From NCBI RefSeq assembly GCF_008801715.1, contig NZ_VZPG01000005.1, forward strand, positions 239,038 through 303,037: DNA of 64,000 nucleotides, given 5' to 3'. Positions 43,962 through 51,942 of the stretch are shown piece after piece. Position numbers and translations under genes: made by a program. The stretch is from Pseudochrobactrum saccharolyticum (lineage in GTDB: Bacteria; Pseudomonadota; Alphaproteobacteria; Rhizobiales; Rhizobiaceae). Under the pieces are notes generated by a model that did no database searches, was not told where the DNA came from, and saw only the letters and a list, made by a program, of their open reading frames with translations. The first letter of the stretch is position 1. Every line of letters starts with the position of its first letter.

Positions 43962-44786
43962 TTAATGTATAGCTGCGCCGCGAAACAGGTTCCATGATGA
44001 GCGTCGCTCGGCCAGAAAGCGCCCCGGCGGTGTGCCGACAGCTTTACGAAACATTGTCACAAATGCGCCTGCGCTTTCATAACCCAGATCAAATGCAACG
44101 GATTGAATAGACCGCCCCTGTGTCAATAATTGCACACCGGTTATCACATGCAATTGCCGCCGCCAGCGCCCGACACTCATGCCCGTTTCATGACTGAACA
44201 ACCGGCTCAGACTACGTTCACTCATGCCGATACGATGTGCCCATTCTTCCAAGGTCGCGTGGCTTGCCGGATCATCCAGCAAAATATCGGTCAGCTTGCG
44301 CAAACGGCTGTCTGCCGGTATCGGCAGATGTAATTGCTCCAATGGCGCAGCCACCAATTCATCCAGCAACACAGTGATGAGCCTGCCCTCTGCACCATCT
44401 TCATCATAGCAGGGATCAAAACCCGCAGCTTTTTCCAGCAGGCTTTGCAGCAAAGGCGAGACGGAAACACTGCAACATGTCTCCGGCAAACCGTCAACGA
44501 CGTCCGGTGCAACAAACAGACCGAAACCGCGTGCCTCGCCGGAGCTTCTGGCTTTATGAAATAGCCCGCCCGGTATCCATACAGCGCATTGCGGCGGCAC
44601 AACCCAGACGCCGCTATCCGTTTCAACTGTCACCACACCACTGGCGCTGAATAAAAGCTGCGCTTTGCGATGGGAATGGCGCGGAAACTCCCAGCCATCA
44701 ACAACCATCGATAAGCCCATGACCACCACGGGACGGTTGATCTGATCCGGCAAAGCATAATCAGGAAAATCTGTCGTGAAAAACAT
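43962..44786 (-). CDS. AraC-family transcriptional regulator with cupin-like N-terminal domain
   Basis: A 274-residue regulator. The N-terminal part has the cupin pattern FPRHSHRKAQLLF near residue 34 and AVWIPGGLFHKAR near 68. The C-terminal two-HTH AraC domain includes TLEEWAHRIGMSERSLSRLF near 177 and SIQSVAFDLGYESAGAFVTM near 228. It converges with the ynbB-like gene and is followed upstream on the same strand by a small unknown gene 10 nt away. Target genes unknown. Confidence 0.88.
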   Translation of the reverse strand: MFFTTDFPDYALPDQINRPVVVMGLSMVVDGWEFPRHSHRKAQLLFSASGVVTVETDSGVWVVPPQCAVWIPGGLFHKARSSGEARGFGLFVAPDVVDGLPETCCSVSVSPLLQSLLEKAAGFDPCYDEDGAEGRLITVLLDELVAAPLEQLHLPIPADSRLRKLTDILLDDPASHATLEEWAHRIGMSERSLSRLFSHETGMSVGRWRRQLHVITGVQLLTQGRSIQSVAFDLGYESAGAFVTMFRKAVGTPPGRFLAERRSSWNLFRGAAIH

Positions 44787-44796
44787 AAAATCACCG

Positions 44797-45192
44797 TTAC
44801 TCTGATGATAATCCTAAAAGTTCATAGTCCTGTCTTACAGCCTCATCGCGGCTCTCCGTGACAATCATCGGATGCCCCCAGAACTTGCCGTAAATGACTG
44901 CAAAAGCTTTCGCCGCTAAGCGCTTCACTGCACTTGGTTCGACATAATACATCGCCTTCACATAGTCGCGTAATTCGGCTTTATGCTGTTTCATCCATAG
45001 AGAAACGGCGCGCCGGTCTGCCACATTCTCGTTCGGATCCTTGTCAAAATCCGCAGCCCAGCCAAGAAAGACAAAACCTTGTTTGCGTTGCAGGCATTGC
45101 TCAAAAATCTGCAATGTCTCTTCAATACTCTGATGACCAGCACCGGAATAATCCATCCGTACCAGCGGAAAGTCCTGAATATCAATCTGCAT
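44797..45192 (-). CDS. conserved hypothetical protein (STAS/SpoIIAA-like appearance)
   Basis: I start at ATG 45192, preceded by TGAGGCAGACT; ATG 45204 has no ribosome site. The 131-residue product is cytoplasmic, without signal or membrane segments. I do not recognise the family with certainty. It has an alternating strand/helix pattern (FVFLGWAADFDKDP, then RRAVSLWMKQHKAELRDYVK, then AVIYGKFWGHPMIVTESRDE) reminiscent of STAS-like folds. It lies 10 nt before the AraC gene and is probably co-transcribed with it. Confidence 0.7.
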   Translation of the reverse strand: MQIDIQDFPLVRMDYSGAGHQSIEETLQIFEQCLQRKQGFVFLGWAADFDKDPNENVADRRAVSLWMKQHKAELRDYVKAMYYVEPSAVKRLAAKAFAVIYGKFWGHPMIVTESRDEAVRQDYELLGLSSE

Positions 45193-45204
45193 AGTCTGCC
45201 TCAT

Positions 45205-45255
45205 AAACTATACGCCTGTTATCGGCGTTAAAATATGAGATAATTAGTATAGTTT
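45205..45255. promoter_or_regulatory. 9-bp inverted repeat in the promoter of the hypothetical/araC pair
   Basis: AAACTATAC (45205-45213) and GTATAGTTT (45247-45255) flank 33 bp directly upstream of the gene ending at 45192. An inner CGCC/GGCG pair adds symmetry. The distal arm includes a TATACT that could serve as -10 on the minus strand. It may be an operator, perhaps of the AraC protein; evidence is sequence symmetry only. Confidence 0.35.
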
Positions 45256-45325
45256 TATCATGCTGGCGTCATTCTGTCATGGTGCCATAAAATATTTCAT
45301 TCCGGCCAACACAGTGGTGACAATA

Positions 45326-45360
45326 AAAAACGCCGGTCTGACGATCAGACCGGCGTTTTT
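45326..45360. terminator. bidirectional terminator next to the MFS gene
   Basis: AAAAACGCCGGTCTG (45326-45340) pairs perfectly with CAGACCGGCGTTTTT (45346-45360) around a 5-nt loop; T-runs follow on both strands. It terminates the leftward MFS transporter gene that ends at 45383. Confidence 0.9.
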
Positions 45361-45382
45361 AAATTTTCGACTGGCGTCCCAA

Positions 45383-47047
45383 TCAGGTGATTTCAACATG
45401 CGGTTTCAGCGGCATATCATCATGCAAAGGCACAGTCTGGCGTTCGATCATACGATGAACGCGCGGTTTTTCCGGCCCTTTATGCAGCGACAGTAATTTC
45501 TCAGATACCGCAGCATCCGCATAGGTACGGCGTTGATTATGGCGGACATATTCTACCCATGTCGGCACATGATAAGTCTCTGTCCAGATATCCGGATTTT
45601 CCAGATCACGTAGCAATGCCCATTGCTGTGCACCGTCACGAATGCGGATACGGCGACGCGCGGCCATCGCCTCCAGAAAGGCATGAACATTATGATGTTC
45701 GATATGATAATCCACCATCACCATAATCGGACCACTGCGCGGGCGGATATCCAGACGCAATTGCGGCTCGGAAAAAGAATTGAGTGGATCAAGATTGAGC
45801 TTGTCGAATTCCGGCAATTTGAACACCAGTCCGACCAGCGCTCCGCCAACCAGCGTGAAGGCTGCAACGCTTAAAGCCGTTTCAGGGCCGTAACCATCAG
45901 CCACTGAACCCCAGAGCCAGCTACCAGCGGCCATGCCGCCAAAAGTAGCAGTTTGATAAAGCGCCAGAGCTCGTCCCACCACCCAGCGTGGCGTAGACAA
46001 TTGCACTGTCACATTGAACAGCGACAAAGCCAGAACCCATGACGCACCGGCAGGCAGCAATAACAGGCAGCTTAAAATAACCGAATGACTGTAAGACAGC
46101 AGATAGACGCTGATACCAAAAGCTATGAATGCACCGCGCACAATGGTTTCATTGGCGAATTTGTCGCGCAACTCACCGGAGGTGAATGCACCGGCAATCG
46201 CACCAAGGCCGAATGCGCCGAGCATAATACCATAGGTCAGCGCCGTTCCCTGCACCAGATCACGGGCGACCAGCGGCAGCAAAGCCAGCACAACAATGGC
46301 TGACAAGCCGAAAAGAAAGCCGCGAAACATCACCTTGATCAGGTTCGGCGACATGGAAACATAACGAAGACCGGCGGAAACGGCACGACCAAAGGTCTCA
46401 CGCGGCAGCGTGGATTGTGTCACCTGCGGCTTCCAGCGCAGCAGCGCAACAATCAATGGAATATAGCTGACAGCATTGATGATAAAGGCAAAAGCAGCAC
46501 CGGCAACGGCCACGATAAAACCACCGATCGCAGGGCCGATACTACGCATGGCATTAAAGCTCATGCTGTTGAGTGCCACCGCTCCCGGCAGATCAGAGCG
46601 TGGCACGATATCGCCCATCGAGGCCTGCCATGACGGATTATGCAAGGCGCCGCCGCAGCCGATCAGGAATGTAAAACTCAGTAAGAGCCATGGCGTAAGC
46701 CAGCCCATATAGCCGAAAATCGCCAGCATCAGCGACACCAGCAACATCATAAACTGGGCAATCAGCATGATACGGCGGCGGTCAAAATTATCGGCCAGCG
46801 CACCGGCAAACAGCGAGAAAAACATCACCGGCAAAGTGGTGGAGGCCTGTACCAGCGCCACCATATTGGAGGATTGCGCGATGGTCGTCATCATCCAGCC
46901 TGCACCGACTGTCTGGATCAGCCCGCCAAGATTGGAAGCAAGCGTTGCAGTCCATAAAGAGCGAAAAGCTTTATGTTTAAACGGGGCTAAAGGGGATACA
47001 CTTTGCGACACCGCAGAATTTCCTATCCGAAGCAGATGCTCCATCAT
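45383..47047 (-). CDS. MFS exporter with C-terminal soluble domain (EntS/DUF894-type)
   Basis: The first about 420 residues form a 12-helix major facilitator of the MFS_3 type, starting FKHKAFRSLWTATLASNLGG and containing ALADNFDRRRIMLIAQF as the 2-3 loop motif. The last about 130 residues are hydrophilic and carry MVMVDYHIEHHNVHAFLEAM, an alpha/beta ferredoxin-like pattern as in ABM/NIPSNAP dimeric barrels, then WTETYHVPTWVEYVRH. MFS proteins of this type with the extra domain occur in proteobacteria. Substrate unknown; siderophore and drug export are both seen in the family. Confidence 0.83.
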   Translation of the reverse strand: MMEHLLRIGNSAVSQSVSPLAPFKHKAFRSLWTATLASNLGGLIQTVGAGWMMTTIAQSSNMVALVQASTTLPVMFFSLFAGALADNFDRRRIMLIAQFMMLLVSLMLAIFGYMGWLTPWLLLSFTFLIGCGGALHNPSWQASMGDIVPRSDLPGAVALNSMSFNAMRSIGPAIGGFIVAVAGAAFAFIINAVSYIPLIVALLRWKPQVTQSTLPRETFGRAVSAGLRYVSMSPNLIKVMFRGFLFGLSAIVVLALLPLVARDLVQGTALTYGIMLGAFGLGAIAGAFTSGELRDKFANETIVRGAFIAFGISVYLLSYSHSVILSCLLLLPAGASWVLALSLFNVTVQLSTPRWVVGRALALYQTATFGGMAAGSWLWGSVADGYGPETALSVAAFTLVGGALVGLVFKLPEFDKLNLDPLNSFSEPQLRLDIRPRSGPIMVMVDYHIEHHNVHAFLEAMAARRRIRIRDGAQQWALLRDLENPDIWTETYHVPTWVEYVRHNQRRTYADAAVSEKLLSLHKGPEKPRVHRMIERQTVPLHDDMPLKPHVEIT

Positions 47048-47204
47048 GCATGGTTCGGTGTAATAATCACACTGAAAAATTCAAACAGCCTGTAAAATCA
47101 ATGTGCAAGCTGCCAGCGAACCTTATGCCCGTACCATAGGCAACATTGAAAAAAGACGTACTGGCTATTTTGACGCAACTGTGAAATTTTTTCTTCAAAC
47201 AATA

Positions 47205-47235
47205 AAAAACCGCCGGAACTTGTCCGGCGGTTTTT
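47205..47235. terminator. terminator downstream of the TonB receptor gene
   Basis: AAAAACCGCCGGA (47205-47217) pairs with TCCGGCGGTTTTT (47223-47235) around a 5-nt loop, with T-rich tails on both strands. It ends the leftward receptor transcript (stop at 47259). Confidence 0.88.
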
Positions 47236-47258
47236 GTAATCAGAGTATCTGGCAAAGC

Positions 47259-49466
47259 TCAGAATTTGGCACTGGCACCGAATATAAAGCTGCGGCCTTT
47301 TCCTGAATATTCATTCTCACCCAATGGCCCCGACACAGCAACGCGGTAATTCTTATTGGCCACATTCTCAACCGAGAAGAACAATTCCGCATTTTCCTTC
47401 AGCTTATAAGAACCGTAGAGATCATAGAGAATATAGCTTGGCAGCGCGAATTTTTGGCCAAAATCTGTACCAAATCCGGCATAGCTGCTTTTGCCGAAAT
47501 AACGTGCCTGCGCACCCAAAGTCAGCTTCTCGTCAAACAGACGGAAACCTGCATCAAGCGTGCCATACTGATCCGGTATCATGAAGGCATCACCATTCCC
47601 CGCACCGGCACCCTCACCAATCGGCTGATCGGTCTTGGCTTTGGTATAAGAGACATTGGTATAGAAAAAGCCGAGATCGTAACTGCCTTCAATCTCCCAG
47701 CCATACATTTTGGTAATGCCCGGACGGTTGATCCACATTGCTGTCGGGCCGCGATTAGGCACATGAACAAAATCATTGACGACGAAATTCTCTATGGAAT
47801 TGTGGAAGAAGCCGGTTTTGAGGCGGAACTTGTCATCGCTGCGCAGTAAACCGTCTTCTGTGAAATTCACCCCGATATCCCAGCCTTTGCTATATTCCGG
47901 CTCAAGATTGAGATTATTGGCAATACCACTGCCGAGCCCTGCACCGATCGGGATCAGCGAGAAGAACATTTCCTGCACTGTCGGCGGGCGGAAAGTATGG
48001 GCATAGGTCGCATAAAGCTCCAGCCCGTCATAAGGCTGCGCGGTCAGAGAGACTTTCGGCAACCATTTGCCGCTGCTGCGCTCAATATCCTTGTTACCGC
48101 AGACAAGTCCGCCAGCAGGACAATCCCCTGTGCCTGCCGCATAAGCCGGCTGATAGCCTTCAACATTCCAGTGATCGTAACGCAGACCGCCGGTCAGCGT
48201 GAAAATATTCCACGACAAAGTTGCATCGGTAAAACCGCTGGATTTCTTTAAAGTGCCGGGAGGGTTGGCACCGCGATAGCTGTTGATGAGATATTCATCA
48301 CCGCCGAAAGACCCGCCATAAAACAGCTTGAGCTGTACATCATCATTCAGCATTGTTTTGCTGGTATTGGAAATGTCAAAACCATAGCCGCGATTATCGG
48401 TTTTGCGTCCGCGATAGCTGCCGCCGGTCGCCGCATAATCCATATTGGTGCGGTTATAATAGGCATTCACCTTCAGATCGATCCAGTCATTATCATCCGG
48501 CGTATAGGCATAATTGGCAGTGTATGACGCGTTCTTCAGATCCTGCTCGTAATTGGCATAGGTAAACCGGTTTTCATACCAGCGCGCACCAAGTTTGAGA
48601 TTATGCTCGGAGGATGGTGCAATTTCAAATTTGATCAGCCCGCCACCCGGACGGTTGGTGGCATCGCGCCCGCCATCCACATAAACGCCGTCACCATTTT
48701 TAAATGTACCGTAAGATGTACGTGCAAAAGCACCGAGAATACTGACATTGCTGGATTTATCATTGTTCAGATTGGCACGTGCGGCACCTGCCAGCATACC
48801 CGAGCCGCGGAACCCGTTGGTTCCGGCTTTCCAGCGTGTCAGCACGCCGACATCACGCCTCGGCAAAACAATATCGTCAAAGTCAAGCGTACGGAAATTT
48901 GCGGCGCCGCTCAGAGTCCCCATACCGGCGGCGCCTCCTACGGCACCTTTGCTCACATCAATGCCGCCGAGCAGTTCCGGCTGCACATAGAGCAAGGTAC
49001 CGCCGGATGAAGCATGGCCTGCCACATTGCGGAATGTCTGCGGCACACCATCAATCATAGCATTCACACGGCCGAAACCGCTCATCCCGCGAATATTCAC
49101 CTCAATGCCGGGCTGACTGGATTGCTGACGGGTGAATACACCGGGTGTCGAGCGCAATGCCGCTTGCGGATCGCCGCCAAAACGCTGCTGCAGCGCATCA
49201 CTGCTTACAGAACTGACTGGTGCGGGTGTGCGATATATTCCGTCACCCTGAGCAAATGGCCCGTTCAGACCACCGGTGACTGTAATTGTTTGCAGCTGTG
49301 TGGCACTCCCTGCAGCTTTATCTTTTGCCGCATCCTGTGTGGTTGTTTCCCGCTGCTGTGCCGCAGCCATACCTGTAAAAATCCCGAGACCGGCAATGCT
49401 CAAACCCGTAAGGCTCAAAATCGTACCGGCGAAAGATGCGCGCAGACAGTGCCTGACAACAGACAT
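47259..49466 (-). CDS. TonB-dependent heme/hemoglobin-type outer membrane receptor
   Basis: I start at ATG 49466 (MSVVRHCL), preceded by GGGGGT; the longer frame is unlikely. The 735-residue product has a signal peptide ending near MAAA (residue 37), then a plug domain (TITVTGGLNGPF as a TonB-box-like region, NIRGMSGFGRVNAMIDGVPQ, GGIDVSKGAVGG) and a 22-strand barrel ending in FIFGASAKF with C-terminal Phe. FRPPTVQEMF followed by NLNLEPEYSKGWD matches the region that carries the FRAP/NPNL boxes in heme receptors. It is most like the hemoglobin/transferrin/lactoferrin family. A RirA-type box lies upstream. Confidence 0.87.
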   Translation of the reverse strand: MSVVRHCLRASFAGTILSLTGLSIAGLGIFTGMAAAQQRETTTQDAAKDKAAGSATQLQTITVTGGLNGPFAQGDGIYRTPAPVSSVSSDALQQRFGGDPQAALRSTPGVFTRQQSSQPGIEVNIRGMSGFGRVNAMIDGVPQTFRNVAGHASSGGTLLYVQPELLGGIDVSKGAVGGAAGMGTLSGAANFRTLDFDDIVLPRRDVGVLTRWKAGTNGFRGSGMLAGAARANLNNDKSSNVSILGAFARTSYGTFKNGDGVYVDGGRDATNRPGGGLIKFEIAPSSEHNLKLGARWYENRFTYANYEQDLKNASYTANYAYTPDDNDWIDLKVNAYYNRTNMDYAATGGSYRGRKTDNRGYGFDISNTSKTMLNDDVQLKLFYGGSFGGDEYLINSYRGANPPGTLKKSSGFTDATLSWNIFTLTGGLRYDHWNVEGYQPAYAAGTGDCPAGGLVCGNKDIERSSGKWLPKVSLTAQPYDGLELYATYAHTFRPPTVQEMFFSLIPIGAGLGSGIANNLNLEPEYSKGWDIGVNFTEDGLLRSDDKFRLKTGFFHNSIENFVVNDFVHVPNRGPTAMWINRPGITKMYGWEIEGSYDLGFFYTNVSYTKAKTDQPIGEGAGAGNGDAFMIPDQYGTLDAGFRLFDEKLTLGAQARYFGKSSYAGFGTDFGQKFALPSYILYDLYGSYKLKENAELFFSVENVANKNYRVAVSGPLGENEYSGKGRSFIFGASAKF

Positions 49467-49575
49467 AGTACCCCCTTTGGCAGGCAGACGTCGTCTGTCC
49501 TGCCATGCATAATCATGACAAGTTTTGAAAAGCAGCAATTGAAAGAGTAAGTTTGGCTCTTATGCCTCGGGAATA

Positions 49576-49604
49576 ATAAACTTGATAAAAAGAGTCAAGT
49601 TTAT
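49576..49604. promoter_or_regulatory. RirA-type iron-responsive box / 10-bp inverted repeat
   Basis: ATAAACTTGA (49576-49585) and TCAAGTTTAT (49595-49604) form a perfect 10-bp inverted repeat with a 9-bp spacer. The core TGA-N9-TCA (49583-49597) equals the iron-responsive operator known for RirA in rhizobia. It lies about 110 bp upstream of the TonB receptor start and so predicts iron-repressed expression. Confidence 0.65.
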
Positions 49605-49794
49605 CTTCATCACAATTTTCTGCGGGACAGTCCCAACATTTAAGTAAAAGATTTTAAAGGGTTTCTCCCGCATAGTATGATTATCAATCAAGAGCCAAGC
49701 GACAGCTGTCAGCAGCAGAAGCGGGAAGCAGAGCAGGTATAATGCGCAGATGAATGTGCAGAATGTCAGACTCTAACGACGGGATAAACTGACC

Positions 49795-50910
49795 ATGACT
49801 GAAATCCGATCCTTAGCAGAAGCGGATATACCGGTAGTCGCTAAGCTTTTTCAAAAAATATTCCGGAAAAGCGACAAGGAACCGTCTGCTGAACTGATCG
49901 CCTATCTTCAGCGGCTTTATATCCGTTTTGCCGGAGAGACGGTGCCAGCCTCCAAAGTTCTGCTCGATAAAAACGGCAATGTCAGCGGCTTTCTCGGCGT
50001 GAATTATTTTGATTATTTTTGTGAGGCGACCAATAAAACACTGCGCACCGCCATTGTCAGCACATTGATGGTTGAGGATCATCAGCATAATCCTCTGGGT
50101 GGTGTCAAACTGATGCGCAGCCTGCAAAAGGACGGTTATGATCTGATGATAACCGAAACAGCCAGTGAGGTTGCAGCAGCGATCTGGAAAAAACTGGATG
50201 CGGTTCAGCTCACCAATTACAGCCTTGACTGGTTGCGGATTATTCGCCCGCTCAGCTTCATGACAGAAATCGCAGGCAGCAAGCTCAAACCTCTCGCAAT
50301 GCTGCAACCCTTCGCCCGCAAATTTGATGATCGCAAACGCAATGCCATGCATGGTAAAAGCCTGCGCTGGTCAGCCACACCATCGGACTGGCCAACGGCT
50401 CAGCAACTGACCTGCACGGATATTGATGCAACAGAATTTGCTGAGCTCTACCAGCATTACGCGCAAAGCTTTTCCTGCCGGCCGCAATGGAATACGGAGC
50501 AATTGCTGAACCGTCTGGAAGATGCCGTGCAAAAGCCTGAATATGGCAAGGCCTATATGGTCAAAGCAGGTACTAAATCCGGCAAAAATCTCGGCCTTTT
50601 TCTCTATCACTTAGAGTCTGGCAAAACAGCGCGTGTGCTGGAATTCTTCAGTGACCCGAAAGCAGCAAGCCAGATGATTGATACGCTGATCCACCATGCA
50701 GCCTCCAACGGCGCTGTCGCCATTCGCGGACGCACACAACCGGATTTGATGGAAGCGATGCTCGGGAAACGCATTGCTTTCACTCATTTATGTTCAACAA
50801 TGGTCTGGGCGCAGGATCCGGCTTTATTGCCGCCTTTTGTTGAAGGAAAAGCCTTACTGAACGGCCTTGCCGGAGAATTCTGGAACAGGCTCTATGCCAA
50901 TCCGCTTTAA
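49795..50910 (+). CDS. GNAT-like N-acyltransferase, two-domain
   Basis: The 371-residue protein starts with a typical GNAT strand (TEIRSLAEADIPVVAKLFQKIF). A first acetyltransferase-like domain spans about 1-150 (VSTLMVEDHQHNPLGGVKLM), and a second with less clear motifs follows. It shows no signal peptide. I do not recognise a named homologue. It converges with the NadE-like gene across a shared terminator, so it is not in that operon, but its location next to an ACP/AMP-ligase cluster makes an acyltransferase acting on the same product plausible (inference). Confidence 0.65.
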   Translation: MTEIRSLAEADIPVVAKLFQKIFRKSDKEPSAELIAYLQRLYIRFAGETVPASKVLLDKNGNVSGFLGVNYFDYFCEATNKTLRTAIVSTLMVEDHQHNPLGGVKLMRSLQKDGYDLMITETASEVAAAIWKKLDAVQLTNYSLDWLRIIRPLSFMTEIAGSKLKPLAMLQPFARKFDDRKRNAMHGKSLRWSATPSDWPTAQQLTCTDIDATEFAELYQHYAQSFSCRPQWNTEQLLNRLEDAVQKPEYGKAYMVKAGTKSGKNLGLFLYHLESGKTARVLEFFSDPKAASQMIDTLIHHAASNGAVAIRGRTQPDLMEAMLGKRIAFTHLCSTMVWAQDPALLPPFVEGKALLNGLAGEFWNRLYANPL

Positions 50911-50921
50911 ACACCGATAAA

Positions 50922-50945
50922 AAAGCCGCCTCAAAAGGCGGCTTT
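50922..50945. terminator. bidirectional terminator between converging genes
   Basis: AAAGCCGCCT (50922-50931) pairs with AGGCGGCTTT (50936-50945) around CAAA. It lies between the GNAT-like gene (stop at 50910) and the NadE-like gene (stop at 50950), with A/T runs on both sides. Confidence 0.85.
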
Positions 50946-50949
50946 CTCA

Positions 50950-51942
50950 TTATGACAGGAAGTCCTTAACCGGCTCAACCAAGAGCGGTGGCTCATGCAG
51001 CGCCTTGGTGGTTTTGCGTTTAGCCGCAATATCCGCCCAGACATGCTGCACCTGATCTTCACCCAGATTGGTGGCTTTTGCAGTATCTGCCGCGCTGATA
51101 TTGTGATTGAGCGCATAGAGGCAAAGATCCATCAGATTATATGGCAGGGAGAAGTAGAACTCCTCCTGTGTCTGCGCCAGCGAGAAAGTATCCGTTGTCG
51201 GCGGACGCTGACGGATTTCCGCTGGCACACCCAGATAATCGGCAAGCTGATAGACCTGCGTCTTATAGAGATGGGCAATCGGCTTCACATCCGCCGCACC
51301 GTCACCATTCTTCACGAAGAAACCCTGATCATATTCCAGCCGGTTCGGCGTGCCGACAACCGCAAAATTCAGGCGATCCGCGTGATAATATTCAAACTGC
51401 TTGCGGGTGCGCTGCTTCATATTGGTAGCAGCAACGATGCCTAAATAGGCTTCCGGTGTCAGGCGGATTTTTTCCTGCAGACCATCCGGTGACTGCACCA
51501 CCAGCGAGGAAATATTATAGCCGCCATTTTCAGAAGCATTGTTGATCACCAGCTTCGACGCCCAGCCCTCTCCGTAAGCAGGCACAACCGAGCGGATAAA
51601 ATCATCGCGGCGGCGATAGCAGCCCATAGCGGCCAAGGCAGGGCCGATATCCTCAATCACTGTCTGCACGCCAAAGGTGCCTGCAAGCTTTTGCCCCAGC
51701 GCCAGTGACAGCGGGTCGGAATCATTTTCCGGCATAAAAATACCGAAGACTTTATCCGCACCTACAGCGCGCACAGCCAATGCTGTACTCACGCTGGAAT
51801 CGATCCCGCCGGAAATACCGACAACCAGACCACGGCGGCGCAGACCGCGCAGCTGACGACGCAAGGCAGCGGTGATTTTCTCCACCTCAGCTTCCGCATC
51901 AATCACCATCGTCTGTGCAGAAAATTCTTGAATCTTATTCAT
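50950..51942 (-). CDS. NadE-like ammonia-dependent NAD synthetase/amide ligase
   Basis: I start at ATG 51942, which overlaps the AMP-ligase stop by 8 nt. The 330-residue product is an adenine-nucleotide alpha-hydrolase with P-loop GISGGIDSS near residue 42 and DGAADVKPIAHLYKTQV near 240. It has no glutaminase domain. The stretch VVGTPNRLEYDQGFFVKNGDG replaces the usual GTGNKSE of NadE. It may make NAD, but its place in an operon with AsnB, ACP and AMP ligase rather suggests amide or amidine formation on a pathway intermediate. Last gene of the operon. Confidence 0.8.
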   Translation of the reverse strand: MNKIQEFSAQTMVIDAEAEVEKITAALRRQLRGLRRRGLVVGISGGIDSSVSTALAVRAVGADKVFGIFMPENDSDPLSLALGQKLAGTFGVQTVIEDIGPALAAMGCYRRRDDFIRSVVPAYGEGWASKLVINNASENGGYNISSLVVQSPDGLQEKIRLTPEAYLGIVAATNMKQRTRKQFEYYHADRLNFAVVGTPNRLEYDQGFFVKNGDGAADVKPIAHLYKTQVYQLADYLGVPAEIRQRPPTTDTFSLAQTQEEFYFSLPYNLMDLCLYALNHNISAADTAKATNLGEDQVQHVWADIAAKRKTTKALHEPPLLVEPVKDFLS

